From NCBI RefSeq assembly GCF_013373065.1, contig NZ_JABXIN010000007.1, positions 1-64,000 on the forward strand: a DNA stretch of 64,000 nucleotides, read 5' to 3'. Below, piece by piece: positions 45,828-54,368 of this stretch. How positions within the stretch are numbered: position 1 is the first letter of the stretch; every line of letters starts with the position of its first letter. Made by a program: the position numbers and the translations under genes. The notes beneath the pieces are model-generated. The model saw only the letters and a program-made list of their open reading frames with translations. It was not told the DNA's origin and searched no databases. Source of the stretch: Algoriphagus sp. GTDB taxonomy: Bacteria; Bacteroidota; Bacteroidia; Cytophagales; Cyclobacteriaceae.

Positions 45828-45859
45828 CAAATGTAGAAGGCTATCTGATTTTTTCCAAA
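45828..45859 (-). promoter_or_regulatory. Bacteroidota-type promoter of tRNA-Asn
   Basis: On the minus strand TTTG (complement of 45856-45859) is followed after 20 bases by TACATTTG (complement of 45828-45835), matching the TTTG / TAnnTTTG consensus of the primary Bacteroidota sigma factor. The tRNA starts 31 bases downstream. Being on the chromosomal side, it was kept after island integration. Confidence 0.8.
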
Positions 45860-45931
45860 TGCACTTTCAAAAAAAATCTTCAAGTTTTTTTCTTCGTACT
45901 ACTTCTGCTTCGCTATCAACAACTTACTTTT

Positions 45932-46819
45932 TTACGCCTCGGTTCCATCTTTTGATTTTTCGAGCATGCTGTTGTAAATAAAGGTCACCCCCAAAACCAT
46001 CAACCCTGCAATCACTGCCAAGAGCACATTGAAATAGGGAGGAGCAGAGAGCGTCAAACGAAGGAAAATCGTCGCAAGCGCGAAGGAAGAATACCGGAAA
46101 AGATTCAGGTATTTAGCCGTGTAGCGTAAGGAAAACAGGAGGATAAACACATCGGCGAAGATGAGCAGGGTGTAGAACAGCTCCAGGCTATAATTGAAAT
46201 GGTTGGTTTGGTAAGCAGTAAATAAATCATAAGCTCCCAGTCCAATAAAAGTCAACGTCAGGTAGATGGAGATGAGCTTCTTGATATTCGAAAAGCCACT
46301 TTGTTCTTCATAGTTTCCTGTGATTTGAATATGGCGTTGGGCGCGGTAAAATAGGCCTGTAATCAAAAAGAGTAGGATGGCTCCAAAGGCGTCGGAAACG
46401 ATGGGGGCTAATTCCCAAAGGAAATCCATTCCCCAATTCAATTCTCCCAAGTAGTGCCCAAACTCTTTAAAGGCATCCCGGAGAAGTAATAGGGAAATAA
46501 TTTCAAATTGCTTGCCTACCGAATCGGCAACGGAATGGGGAATCAAGAATATCAATCCAAGGATTTCAAAGATTAAAAGGACATTGAAAGCCAGTTCGAT
46601 CGCAAAGAAAGAGGAAACCTGATGGAGGGGATTGGGGATATTTAAATAGTTCAAGAGGCCAATAACGAGCCCCGCTACAAAAAATAAGACCACCAAATTA
46701 CTGATCATTTTGCTGACACGGGGACTTTCCCAGTGTACATCCAGAATATCAAAAATCCGGATTTGCTGCTTAAAGAAATTCTTGATCAAGGGATTGAATT
46801 TGAAAGATTTAACCAACAA
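45932..46819 (-). CDS. Polytopic inner-membrane protein, function unknown
   Basis: 295 residues with about seven hydrophobic segments (ISNLVVLFFVAGLVIGLLNY, LAFNVLLIFEILGLIFLIP, AFGAILLFLITGLFYRAQ, LISIYLTLTFIGLGAYDLF, LFYTLLIFADVFILLFSL, VLLAVIAGLMVLGVTFIYN). No transport signature is recognised. The first 40 residues are cytoplasmic and basic. First chromosomal gene outside the island, 135 bp from the tRNA. Confidence 0.7.
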   Translation of the reverse strand: MLVKSFKFNPLIKNFFKQQIRIFDILDVHWESPRVSKMISNLVVLFFVAGLVIGLLNYLNIPNPLHQVSSFFAIELAFNVLLIFEILGLIFLIPHSVADSVGKQFEIISLLLLRDAFKEFGHYLGELNWGMDFLWELAPIVSDAFGAILLFLITGLFYRAQRHIQITGNYEEQSGFSNIKKLISIYLTLTFIGLGAYDLFTAYQTNHFNYSLELFYTLLIFADVFILLFSLRYTAKYLNLFRYSSFALATIFLRLTLSAPPYFNVLLAVIAGLMVLGVTFIYNSMLEKSKDGTEA

Positions 46820-46870
46820 ATACGGTGATTGATTTCTCTTATTTGGAGACCAAAGTCACCAAGGCGCGAT

Positions 46871-47293
46871 TCATTGATCTTTCGCCGAAAATTTCCTAGT
46901 TAGGCTTTTGATGAATTTTACGTTTCGAAAACGCAGGGCTGACCAGTCTTCGCTGATGGAGATTTGTCGGACTGCTTCCATTTCTGCTTCCCCCAAGGCC
47001 TTCCATCCTTTGTCTCGGTTGATGGAAGCCTGATACCGTTTGGAACTTCCTTTAGGATAGGCAAACCAAAGCGTCTCATCGTTTTGGACTAGTGGTTTTA
47101 TTTCTTCAAAAATCTTTCGAATAGTTGGCTCACCCTGGACAAAGCCAATCAAAAAATCAGGCTTTTCACTTTCTTTCGCTAAAAACCCCTGCTCTTCCCA
47201 TTCCTTTTCGAGAAAGGAAAGTTCTTCTGGAAGGTTCCAAATCCGAATTTTCTGACCTTCCCTGAAATTCATTTTTTTTAAAAGTGGTCCCAT
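46871..47293 (-). CDS. DUF3052-like cytoplasmic protein
   Basis: 140 residues (or 133 from ATG 47272). The central LWFAYPKGSSKRYQASINRD and the end VRQISISEDWSALRFR match the DUF3052-type pattern (a predicted strand, YPKxxS, then DWSALRFR). Function unknown; members are small cytoplasmic proteins. It is divergent from the propeller gene on the plus strand, with starts about 60 bp apart or overlapping. Confidence 0.65.
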   Translation of the reverse strand: MGPLLKKMNFREGQKIRIWNLPEELSFLEKEWEEQGFLAKESEKPDFLIGFVQGEPTIRKIFEEIKPLVQNDETLWFAYPKGSSKRYQASINRDKGWKALGEAEMEAVRQISISEDWSALRFRNVKFIKSLTRKFSAKDQ

Positions 47294-47354
47294 GTTTTTT
47301 GCTTTAAATTACCTGATTTCAATAAAAACCTGCCACATATCCCTAATTTTAAGG

Positions 47355-48227
47355 ATGCAAAAGATTTGGCTTACCTATTTGATAGCTATGGTGGCAACTG
47401 CTGTTTTTGCCCAAGAGGGAGAAAGTTCTAAGGTGCCTTTTCGAGCAGCTTGTCCAGTAGCTACTATTTCTAATCCCTTGTTGGAGGAGGTGAGTGGTTT
47501 GGCCTTCTCCCGGATTCACCCCAATCTGATTTACATGCATACTGACAGTGGAGGTGAGGCGGCTGTTTATTTGTTGGATTCTCTAGGAAATGAATTGGGG
47601 AAATTGGAATTGGAGGGTGTAGAGAATCGGGATTGGGAGGATATTGCTGTAGGGCCTGGACCCGATGGAAAGTCCTATGTGTATGTGGGAGAAATTGGTG
47701 ATAATGCAGCGGTTCATAGAGAAATAGGAGTTTATCGTTTTCCTGAACCTGAAAAAATCCAATCTGCATCTATTTCGGTTGAATTAGCCAGATTGGAATA
47801 TCCAAAAGGTGCTCGGGATGCTGAAACATTAATGGTTGATCCTTGGGACGGAACCTTGTATATCCTGTCCAAACGGGACTCAAAAAATTCTCTCTACAGT
47901 TTTAAAGCTTCGGCTTTTGATTCCCCTGATGTGACTGAGCTGGATTCTCATTTTAATTTGCCTTTCACCATGTCAACTGCCGGTGATATTTCTGCAGATG
48001 GCACACAGATTCTAATCAAAAATTACGAGTCTATCTTTTACTGGGACCGTAAAGCTGGAGAATCTCTTTTGGACGCTTTACAAAAAGATCCCATTGAATT
48101 ACCCTATACCCCCGAGCCCCAAGGCGAGGCGATTGGTTTTAGTCCACGAGGAAACTCCTTCTACACGATTTCTGAAAAACGATTTTCTATCACACCCGTT
48201 TTGTACACCTATCCTGCGAACGATTAA
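47355..48227 (+). CDS. Exported beta-propeller protein
   Basis: About 290 residues from ATG 47355, which puts the signal peptide first (IWLTYLIAMVATAVFAQ). Propeller-type blades follow: EVSGLAFSRIHPNLIYMHTD, NRDWEDIAVGPGPDGKSYVY, TAGDISADGTQILIKNYESI and PQGEAIGFSPRGNSFYTISE. A conserved two-residue WED and RDAETLMVDP suggest a SdiA-regulated/esterase-like propeller, but no catalytic site is certain. Its stop lies 1 bp before ctlX, implying co-transcription, although one product is exported and the other cytoplasmic. Confidence 0.7.
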   Translation: MQKIWLTYLIAMVATAVFAQEGESSKVPFRAACPVATISNPLLEEVSGLAFSRIHPNLIYMHTDSGGEAAVYLLDSLGNELGKLELEGVENRDWEDIAVGPGPDGKSYVYVGEIGDNAAVHREIGVYRFPEPEKIQSASISVELARLEYPKGARDAETLMVDPWDGTLYILSKRDSKNSLYSFKASAFDSPDVTELDSHFNLPFTMSTAGDISADGTQILIKNYESIFYWDRKAGESLLDALQKDPIELPYTPEPQGEAIGFSPRGNSFYTISEKRFSITPVLYTYPAND

Positions 48228-48228
48228 T

Positions 48229-49158
48229 ATGCAAACGACCTCTACGATATTGATGGTTCGACCCGCCCATTTTGGATTCAATCCAGATACGGCGGCCAAT
48301 AATATTTATCAGCAGCAGGACGAACGGCCTTCTCAGGTCATTCGCTTTTTGGCAAGACAGGAATTTGATGGTTTTGTAGCCTTACTTCGGGATCAAAGGG
48401 TTGAAGTCCTGGTCGTCGATGATACGGAGCAACCATTGAAAACCGATGCGATTTTCCCGAATAACTGGTTTTCTACCCATCCGGATGGGCGATTGATTTT
48501 GTATCCCATGTTTTCTCCGAATCGGCGTCTGGAGCGTAGGAAAGATATTGTTGAACAGCTCATGAATACAGGTTTCCAAGTTCAGGAAATTATTGATTTG
48601 AGTTTCTTTGAGCAGGATGGTCAATTTCTAGAAGGTACTGGAAGTATGGTGATGGATCATGATTCAAAGGTGATTTATGCTTGCTATTCCGAACGAACCC
48701 ATCCCGTTCCCTTGGATTACCTTTCTAAAATTTTGGGATATCAAGTAATTGCTTTTAAAGCTGAGCAGGAAGTGGAGGGAAAATCAATTCCAATCTACCA
48801 TACCAATGTGATGATGCATGTGGGGACAGAATTTGCGGTAGTTTGTTTGGAAAGTATAGTCCGTGCTTCGGATCGGCAAAAAGTCCAAGAAAGCCTAACC
48901 AATTCTGGCAAGAAAATAATTCCGATTACTGCCAAACAGAAATTTCATTTTGCCGGAAATATGCTAGAAGTAAGGAATGATGGCGGAGAAAAATTCACCG
49001 TGATGTCACAGGCTGCATATGACTCTCTTAATGCCGGGCAAATTCAAATGATTGAAAAACATACCACCATCATCAGCCCACAAATCCCAACAATAGAAAA
49101 GATAGGTGGAGGCTCAGCAAGATGCATGCTTGCTGAGATATTTTTGCCGAGAAGTTAA
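48229..49158 (+). CDS. ctlX: Citrulline hydrolase CtlX (amidinotransferase fold)
   Basis: 309 residues of the guanidino-group-modifying (arginine deiminase/amidinotransferase) superfamily, with features of CtlX: start TTSTILMVRPAHFGFNPDTA, FPNNWFSTHPDGRLILYPM, catalytic histidine region IYHTNVMMHVG and catalytic cysteine near the end (GGGSARCMLAEIF). CtlX hydrolyses citrulline to ornithine in bacteria that use citrulline. ATG 48229 is one base after the preceding stop; an upstream in-frame start would overlap the propeller gene. All catalytic elements are present. Confidence 0.85.
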   Translation: MQTTSTILMVRPAHFGFNPDTAANNIYQQQDERPSQVIRFLARQEFDGFVALLRDQRVEVLVVDDTEQPLKTDAIFPNNWFSTHPDGRLILYPMFSPNRRLERRKDIVEQLMNTGFQVQEIIDLSFFEQDGQFLEGTGSMVMDHDSKVIYACYSERTHPVPLDYLSKILGYQVIAFKAEQEVEGKSIPIYHTNVMMHVGTEFAVVCLESIVRASDRQKVQESLTNSGKKIIPITAKQKFHFAGNMLEVRNDGGEKFTVMSQAAYDSLNAGQIQMIEKHTTIISPQIPTIEKIGGGSARCMLAEIFLPRS

Positions 49159-49199
49159 TATTGCGATTCCATTTTTAGTGAACTTCACTGCTGACTGCC

Positions 49200-49223
49200 C
49201 ACGTGAGTGTCTTCACTCACGTG
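49200..49223. repeat. REP hairpin 1
   Basis: CACGTGAGTG TCTT CACTCACGTG, a perfect 10-bp stem with TCTT loop. First of four REP-like palindromes around the RAYT gene. Confidence 0.85.
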
Positions 49224-49320
49224 AAATTTAAACCTAAATCTAACTTGGTTCTTTGGTTTATATTGCCTGGGCTTCCCAATAATTGATTCTAAAAGTTTAA
49301 TTGGCAAATTACCTGGCCCA

Positions 49321-49340
49321 CGTGTGTGTCTTCACACACG
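49321..49340. repeat. REP hairpin 2
   Basis: CGTGTGTG TCTT CACACACG, an 8-bp perfect stem. It differs from REP 1 by paired, compensatory changes (A to T on one arm and T to A on the other), so the fold has been kept by selection or copied. Confidence 0.85.
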
Positions 49341-49529
49341 CGAAATTTTATTCCTAATTTACCTATACCCTTAATAGTATATTTTACAAGAATTTACCAA
49401 TTATTGATCCTAAAAGTTTAATTGATAAATTGTATCGAAGATTTCTTCATTAAGCTTAATGATAACTGAAATGCCTTGGCATCGAATTTATATTATTCGT
49501 TTTGGCTTACATCTAAAGCTTTTAATTCG

Positions 49530-50051
49530 ATGGAACTACAAAAGGTCTATTTTTTCACCGCTACAATTAAAAGTTGGGTCCCTTTACTTGATAGGAAGGG
49601 ATTTAAAGAAATTTTAGTTGAAAGTCTGAATTTTTTGTCAAAAAAGGATTTGATAAGGATTTATGGGTTTGTTTTTATGCCAAATCACATTCATTTGATA
49701 TTAGAGAATATTGAGATGAATGGAAAGGAGATGCCTCATGCAAGCTTCCTAAAGTTCACTTCCCATCAGTTTTTAAGTAAGCTTAGGGATACTGATCCAC
49801 ATGCGTTAAAGATTTTCAGAGTCAGTGAATCAAATAAATCACATTCCTTTTGGCAAAGAGATTCATTGGCAATAGAGTTGTTTTCTGAAGATGTGGCAAT
49901 TCAAAAGCTAAATTATATTCACAACAATCCGTGTCAAGGAAAATGGATGCTTGCGGCCGATCCGGTCGACTACTATTTCTCTTCCTACAAATATTACGAA
50001 TCAGGAATTGACCGATTTGGATTCTTAAACCATTTGGGAGAACGGTTTTAG
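49530..50051 (+). CDS. REP-associated tyrosine transposase (RAYT)
   Basis: 173 residues from ATG 49530; longer starts lack an ATG. A Y1-type HUH transposase related to IS200/IS605: HUH motif H53-I-H55 in FVFMPNHIHLIL and catalytic Y128 in KLNYIHNNPC, both typical of RAYTs. It is single copy and flanked by four REP hairpins (49200, 49321, 50099, 50140), which RAYTs recognise as structured single-strand DNA. RAYTs copy REP sequences but are rarely mobile themselves. Intact frame. Confidence 0.9.
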   Translation: MELQKVYFFTATIKSWVPLLDRKGFKEILVESLNFLSKKDLIRIYGFVFMPNHIHLILENIEMNGKEMPHASFLKFTSHQFLSKLRDTDPHALKIFRVSESNKSHSFWQRDSLAIELFSEDVAIQKLNYIHNNPCQGKWMLAADPVDYYFSSYKYYESGIDRFGFLNHLGERF

Positions 50052-50098
50052 AGGTTTATCAGATTAAGAAAAAAAGCAATAGTGTTTTATTAAAAAGT

Positions 50099-50122
50099 GC
50101 TGTGAGTGGAGACACTCACAGC
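50099..50122. repeat. REP hairpin 3
   Basis: GCTGTGAGTG GAGA CACTCACAGC, a perfect 10-bp stem. Its loop GAGA is TCTC on the other strand, so it is in inverse orientation to REPs 1, 2 and 4 and forms a BIME-like pair with REP 4. Confidence 0.85.
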
Positions 50123-50139
50123 GGCGATGGCCATTGCCC

Positions 50140-50161
50140 ACGTGAGTGTCTTCACTCACGT
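50140..50161. repeat. REP hairpin 4
   Basis: ACGTGAGTG TCTT CACTCACGT, the same core as REP 1, preceded by the same GCCC. Confidence 0.85.
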
Positions 50162-50218
50162 TTATTAATCCTTGACGTAAGCTAATTGCCAACTGAATAC
50201 TGCCTTCTGCTGACTGAA

Positions 50219-51562
50219 TTAAATTCCGGTGTAATTAAAAGGTGAAATAGCTTTCAGCTCAGCCTTTATTTCATCAGAAACAGCTAATCCATCAATGAAG
50301 CGTGCAATGGAATGTTGGGTGATTTTTTCATTGGTTCGGGTAAGGTCTTTCAAAGCCTCATAGGGTTTAGGAAAGCCTTCTCTTCGCAAAATCGTCTGAA
50401 TAGCCTCGGCGACTACTGCCCAATTTTCTTCCAAATCCGATTGAATTGCTGCTTCGTTAAGTTCAAGTTTACCCAATCCTTTTTTCAAAGATTCCAAAGA
50501 AATTAACATATGAGCCAAGGGTACACCAATCACACGTAGGACTGTGCTGTCGGTCAAATCCCGTTGTAATCTCGAAATCGGAAGTTTTGCAGAAAGGTGT
50601 TCAAACAGAGCATTGGCAATCCCGAGATTTCCTTCTGCATTTTCAAAATCAATTGGATTGACTTTATGAGGCATAGCCGAGGAACCTACCTCACCTGCTT
50701 TGATTTTTTGCTTGAAATAATTCATCGATACATACTGCCAGACGTCTTTTGAAAAGTCCAACAAGATGGTATTAATTCGCTTCAGACAGTCAAAAAGTGC
50801 CGCTAAATTATCGTAATGCTCAATCTGAGTAGTCGGGAAAGAACGGGTAAGCCCCAAATAATGGTTTACAAAGTGCTCGGCAAAGTCATTCCAAGGTTGT
50901 TTAGGATAGGCAACTTTATGAGCATTCATATTTCCAGTTGCTCCTCCAAACTTGGCCGAGTAGGGGATTCCTTCTAATTGCTCCAACTGCTTTTCAATCC
51001 GCGTGATGAAGACTTGGATTTCTTTTCCAAGTCGCGTTGGAGATGCGGGTTGGCCATGCGTTTTGGCCAGCATCGGGATAGTTTCCCAAGCTTTTGCCTG
51101 TTCCCGTAGTTTATTTAAAACTTGGTTTAATTGCGGGAGGATTACCTTTTCCAAGCCCTCTTTCAACATGAGCGGAGTCGCTGTATTATTAATGTCTTGC
51201 GAGGTTAGTCCGAAGTGGATGAATTCCTTGTATTGCTCCTGACCTAATTCATCGAATTTTTCCTTTAAGAAATATTCTACTGCCTTGACGTCATGGTTGG
51301 TGATTTTCTCTGTCTCCTTGATGGATTGGGCATCTTCGAGAGAAAAGTTCTTTACGATGTTTCGCAGAGCTGAAAAAAGATCGGTATCGAAATCCGCTAA
51401 CTGAGGAAGTGGTAATTCGCACAGGGCAATGAAATATTCGACTTCTACGTGAACCCGATATTTAATCAAGGCAAATTCTGAAAAATAAGCTCTTAAAGGT
51501 TCGGTTTTGGAGGCGTATCGGCCATCAACCGAACTCACCGCTGTCAAGGCATTGAATTCCAT
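50219..51562 (-). CDS. purB: Adenylosuccinate lyase
   Basis: 447 residues, usual length. Fumarase/aspartase superfamily with the signature GSSAMPHKVNPIDFENAEGN and the upstream region KTHGQPASPTRLGKE. It cleaves SAICAR and adenylosuccinate in purine synthesis, in the cytoplasm. The start (MEFNALTAVSSVDGRYAS) is standard for the family. It stands alone, divergent from the oxidoreductase gene. A housekeeping gene, no oddities. Confidence 0.95.
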   Translation of the reverse strand: MEFNALTAVSSVDGRYASKTEPLRAYFSEFALIKYRVHVEVEYFIALCELPLPQLADFDTDLFSALRNIVKNFSLEDAQSIKETEKITNHDVKAVEYFLKEKFDELGQEQYKEFIHFGLTSQDINNTATPLMLKEGLEKVILPQLNQVLNKLREQAKAWETIPMLAKTHGQPASPTRLGKEIQVFITRIEKQLEQLEGIPYSAKFGGATGNMNAHKVAYPKQPWNDFAEHFVNHYLGLTRSFPTTQIEHYDNLAALFDCLKRINTILLDFSKDVWQYVSMNYFKQKIKAGEVGSSAMPHKVNPIDFENAEGNLGIANALFEHLSAKLPISRLQRDLTDSTVLRVIGVPLAHMLISLESLKKGLGKLELNEAAIQSDLEENWAVVAEAIQTILRREGFPKPYEALKDLTRTNEKITQHSIARFIDGLAVSDEIKAELKAISPFNYTGI

Positions 51563-51733
51563 GGTGGATTTTATTGGGTACAGATAGATTAATTCTGCTG
51601 CAATTTAGTGGATAGCCAGAAAAAATGCCTTTCACCCTGAATAATTCTGCTTCGAAGTCAAACTTCATTCGACTTTTTGTGGTTTGCATTTATGAAAAGC
51701 TACAATCACTAGCCGATTTCTCAATTGGCTCCG

Positions 51734-51741
51734 TATTTTTG
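51734..51741 (+). promoter_or_regulatory. Candidate -7 element of the oxidoreductase gene
   Basis: TATTTTTG matches TAnnTTTG and lies 23 bp before the ATG at 51765. No clear TTTG -33 element is seen at the usual distance. Confidence 0.4.
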
Positions 51742-51764
51742 CACCCAAAATTGTCCCAAAAGAC

Positions 51765-52868
51765 ATGTTTAACTTATTCAAAAAGAAAAAGACAGATTCC
51801 AAGAAATCGAATTTCCTTCCTTTAAAAGTGAGAGAGGTAGTTCGTGAAACAGCAGATACCGTTAGTATTTACTTCGAGCAACCCGAGCCTTTCTTGGAAT
51901 ACAAGGCAGGTCAATTCCTTACTTTAGTGATGGATTTTGATGGGAAAGAGCAACGACGTTCCTATAGTCTTTGCACTTCACCTTTCGTGGATCCTTTTCC
52001 AGGAATTGCTGTAAAGCGAGTGGAAGGTGGTCTTTTTTCCAATTATTTAAATGATCAGGTTTTCCCCGGAAAAACCATCAATGTCCTAGCTCCTTTAGGA
52101 AATTTTACTACTGATTTTCATTCGGCTAATCAGCGGCACTTTATTTTAGTTGCAGGAGGAAGTGGAATTACTCCGATGATGGGCATTATCAAATCGGTTT
52201 TGGTAAATGAACCTCAATCCATCATCACCCTTATTTACAGTAGCAGAAACGAGGAACAAATAATTTTCAAGAAACAACTTGATCAATTACAACTTGCCAA
52301 TCCCGATCGCTTGAAAATTGAACATGTTCTAAGCCAACCTAGCGAAAGCTGGCAGGGAAGTAAAGGGCGATTGAATAAGGAAAAGTTTCATGATCTGGTA
52401 GCAAATGCAGAATATGAGCAACGCTATGAAGAAATTTACTTTTTATGCGGTCCGGAAGGGATTATGGATACAGCCGAATCGGTCCTAGAAGAAATTGGCG
52501 TTGAAAAGGAACGGATCCATCGGGAATCTTTCTTCTCCGCTGCCGCTGAACAAGCAAAGGCTGATGCGCGAGCAGGAATCACTGATGGGCTTTTGACCCG
52601 AGATGTTAAGATTACCTTGGAGGGGGAAACGCATATGGTAACAGTGTCCCCGGATATGACGATTTTGGAAGCTGGATTGGAAGCTGGATTGGATATGCCT
52701 TACAGTTGCCAAAGTGGCCTATGTACTGCTTGCCGTGGAAGATTAACCAACGGAAAAGTTAAGATGGATGAGGATGCTGGGTTGAGTCAAAAAGAAATTG
52801 AGCAAGGGTACATCTTATGTTGTTCTTCCCGCGCTATAAGTGAAGAAATTGCCATTACCATTGAATAA
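51765..52868 (+). CDS. PaaE-like ferredoxin-NAD(P)H oxidoreductase
   Basis: 367 residues, cytoplasmic. FAD domain with RRSYSLCTSP (residues about 65-75), NAD(P) domain with LVAGGSGITPMM, FLCGPEGIMD, and a C-terminal plant-type 2Fe-2S ferredoxin domain with CQSGLCTAC and a last cysteine in GYILCCS. This is the order found in PaaE/HmpX-type reductases. In Bacteroidota lacking paaABCD nearby, such proteins pass electrons to fatty-acid desaturases or other di-iron enzymes. The downstream membrane protein gene overlaps by about 20-29 bp. Confidence 0.85.
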   Translation: MFNLFKKKKTDSKKSNFLPLKVREVVRETADTVSIYFEQPEPFLEYKAGQFLTLVMDFDGKEQRRSYSLCTSPFVDPFPGIAVKRVEGGLFSNYLNDQVFPGKTINVLAPLGNFTTDFHSANQRHFILVAGGSGITPMMGIIKSVLVNEPQSIITLIYSSRNEEQIIFKKQLDQLQLANPDRLKIEHVLSQPSESWQGSKGRLNKEKFHDLVANAEYEQRYEEIYFLCGPEGIMDTAESVLEEIGVEKERIHRESFFSAAAEQAKADARAGITDGLLTRDVKITLEGETHMVTVSPDMTILEAGLEAGLDMPYSCQSGLCTACRGRLTNGKVKMDEDAGLSQKEIEQGYILCCSSRAISEEIAITIE

Positions 52869-53361
52869 GGAAATAAATAGTACAAGACTTAAAAAGCATT
52901 ATCGAAGTCAGGAAGTGACTTTGCTAGTGTTGATGATACTGGCCTTGCCCTTATTTGGCGTGGTGTATCTTTACTATAATTCTGGAAATCTACACTGGAA
53001 CCTGCCTGAAATCCCTGATTTCTTCAAGGGCTTATTGGCTGGTTTGGGTTATGGGGTATTGATGGGGCAATATTTCATTTTTCGAGATACTTTGAAAAAA
53101 GCCCGCCAAGAGGAAGACTTCGAAGAGAAAATCATTTTCTTTTTGGACGCCTCCAAAAAGCGATTTTTCTATTTGTTTGGGATTTCCTTAATCAGTACCG
53201 TTGGCTTGTTGTTTTATCAAACTGCCTGGTTTATCATTTTATTTGCCCTGACCTTGGTTTTCTTTTCTTTGGCCAAGGTATCACCGGAGCGAACCAAGCG
53301 ATTATTACGCTTGTCCAAAGAGGAGGGTGAAATTTTACGTTTGATTTCTCGACCTGACTAA
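52840..53361 (+). CDS. Two-helix-pair membrane protein, function unknown
   Basis: 170-173 residues; start is GTG 52840 or TTG 52849, both overlapping the oxidoreductase gene. Four hydrophobic segments are visible (VTLLVLMILALPLFGVVYLY, GLLAGLGYGVLMGQYFIF, FFYLFGISLISTVGLLFY, AWFIILFALTLVFFSLA), with a basic stretch in between. No family recognised. Overlap suggests co-expression with the reductase. Confidence 0.6.
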   Translation: MKKLPLPLNKEINSTRLKKHYRSQEVTLLVLMILALPLFGVVYLYYNSGNLHWNLPEIPDFFKGLLAGLGYGVLMGQYFIFRDTLKKARQEEDFEEKIIFFLDASKKRFFYLFGISLISTVGLLFYQTAWFIILFALTLVFFSLAKVSPERTKRLLRLSKEEGEILRLISRPD

Positions 53362-53375
53362 TTGAATGAATAAAA

Positions 53376-53410
53376 AAAGCCCTTTCGAAGATTTTCCTCG
53401 AAAGGGCTTT
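53376..53410. terminator. Bidirectional terminator between convergent genes
   Basis: AAAGCCCTTTCGA (53376-53388) pairs with TCGAAAGGGCTTT (53398-53410), a 13-bp perfect stem. It serves the plus-strand membrane protein gene and the minus-strand DUF4097 gene, which converge here. Confidence 0.9.
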
Positions 53411-53428
53411 GGATATAAACTAGTTGGT

Positions 53429-54358
53429 TTAGTTTTCTATCGAAATACTTCCAGAAGTAATTCTACCCTTGATCCAGGTATCTGATCCATTGTCTATTTC
53501 CAGGTTTTTGGAAGATCTTCTATCTCCAACAGTTAAGTTTCCAGAAGAGGAGCTAAGATTGAAGTTGAAGTCGCTCAGATCAGAATAAGTTTGAATTCGG
53601 AAGTTTCCAGAGGAACCTGAAAAACTTGTATTGGGTCCTAATCCAACCTCTTCAGCTCTAATTGAACCTGAGGTGAATTTCAAGGTTCCCAATTGACCGA
53701 TATTTTCCAAAACAGCTCTTCCAGATGTGAATTCTACTGATAGTTCCCCATCAATTTGGGAAGCATCCAATGAACCACTGGTAGACTTGTAGTCAACATC
53801 TCCAGACACTTGATTGATTTCTCCGTTTCCAGAGGTTAGAGATGCTGTTACATTTCCAGCCACGTCGCTTACTATCAAACGCCCTGAGGTAGCTCCTATT
53901 GTCAAATCACCATCAATGCCTTCTGCAGTGATTCTTCCTGAGGTGACTTTCATGTAGGTTTCTTCGGATGCTACATTTCGGACAGTGGTATTTCCGGAAC
54001 TGTTTCTGAAGGTGATCTCGATGGATTCAGGTCCTTTGATTTTAATGAACCCTTTATTTTGAGAGTTACTCCAGGTCATGTTTCTGGATTTGCGCTCATA
54101 TTTGATTTTTAATACATCTCCGACGGTTACAAAGACAATGTCTTGGTCTTCATCATTGGAGGCCAAATAGGCTTCCACTTGCACATCGGCTCCAGATCCG
54201 CCTTCATAGGATACATCCAACCATCCCCCTTCGACTTCGAGTCGATTGATGCCTGGATAGGATTTATTGACGTCGACCAGTACATTCTGTGCAAAGGCAA
54301 TCGTGGCCAAAAAGATAAAGGAGAGGCCGAGGGTAAGTGTTTTTAGTGTTGTTTTCAT
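53429..54358 (-). CDS. Exported DUF4097-type beta-repeat protein
   Basis: 309 residues with a signal peptide (LGLSFIFLATIAFAQ). The body is a chain of short strand repeats rich in SG and TSG (VTSGRITAEGIDGDLTIGAT, LTSGNGEINQVSGDVDYKST), predicting a right-handed beta-solenoid of the DUF4097/GIN-like type. Function unknown. Last gene of a minus-strand operon with sigma factor, membrane protein and two barrels. Confidence 0.75.
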   Translation of the reverse strand: MKTTLKTLTLGLSFIFLATIAFAQNVLVDVNKSYPGINRLEVEGGWLDVSYEGGSGADVQVEAYLASNDEDQDIVFVTVGDVLKIKYERKSRNMTWSNSQNKGFIKIKGPESIEITFRNSSGNTTVRNVASEETYMKVTSGRITAEGIDGDLTIGATSGRLIVSDVAGNVTASLTSGNGEINQVSGDVDYKSTSGSLDASQIDGELSVEFTSGRAVLENIGQLGTLKFTSGSIRAEEVGLGPNTSFSGSSGNFRIQTYSDLSDFNFNLSSSSGNLTVGDRRSSKNLEIDNGSDTWIKGRITSGSISIEN

Positions 54359-54368
54359 AGTGTGTTTT

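Larger units (their letters stand above)
49197..49434. repeat. Tandem diverged 119-bp units containing REPs
   Basis: The first unit (from 49197) and the second (from 49316) both begin GCCCACGTG with a REP hairpin and both end with a shared segment (CTAAAAGTTTAATTG, near 49290 and 49410) at about the same offset. They are an old tandem duplication of the REP plus its flank. Confidence 0.65.

Noticed and set aside
49197..50161. CRISPR-like array from repeated palindromes
   Set aside because: Only four units with irregular spacing around a transposase gene, each a short hairpin; no cas gene and no uniform spacers. They are REPs.
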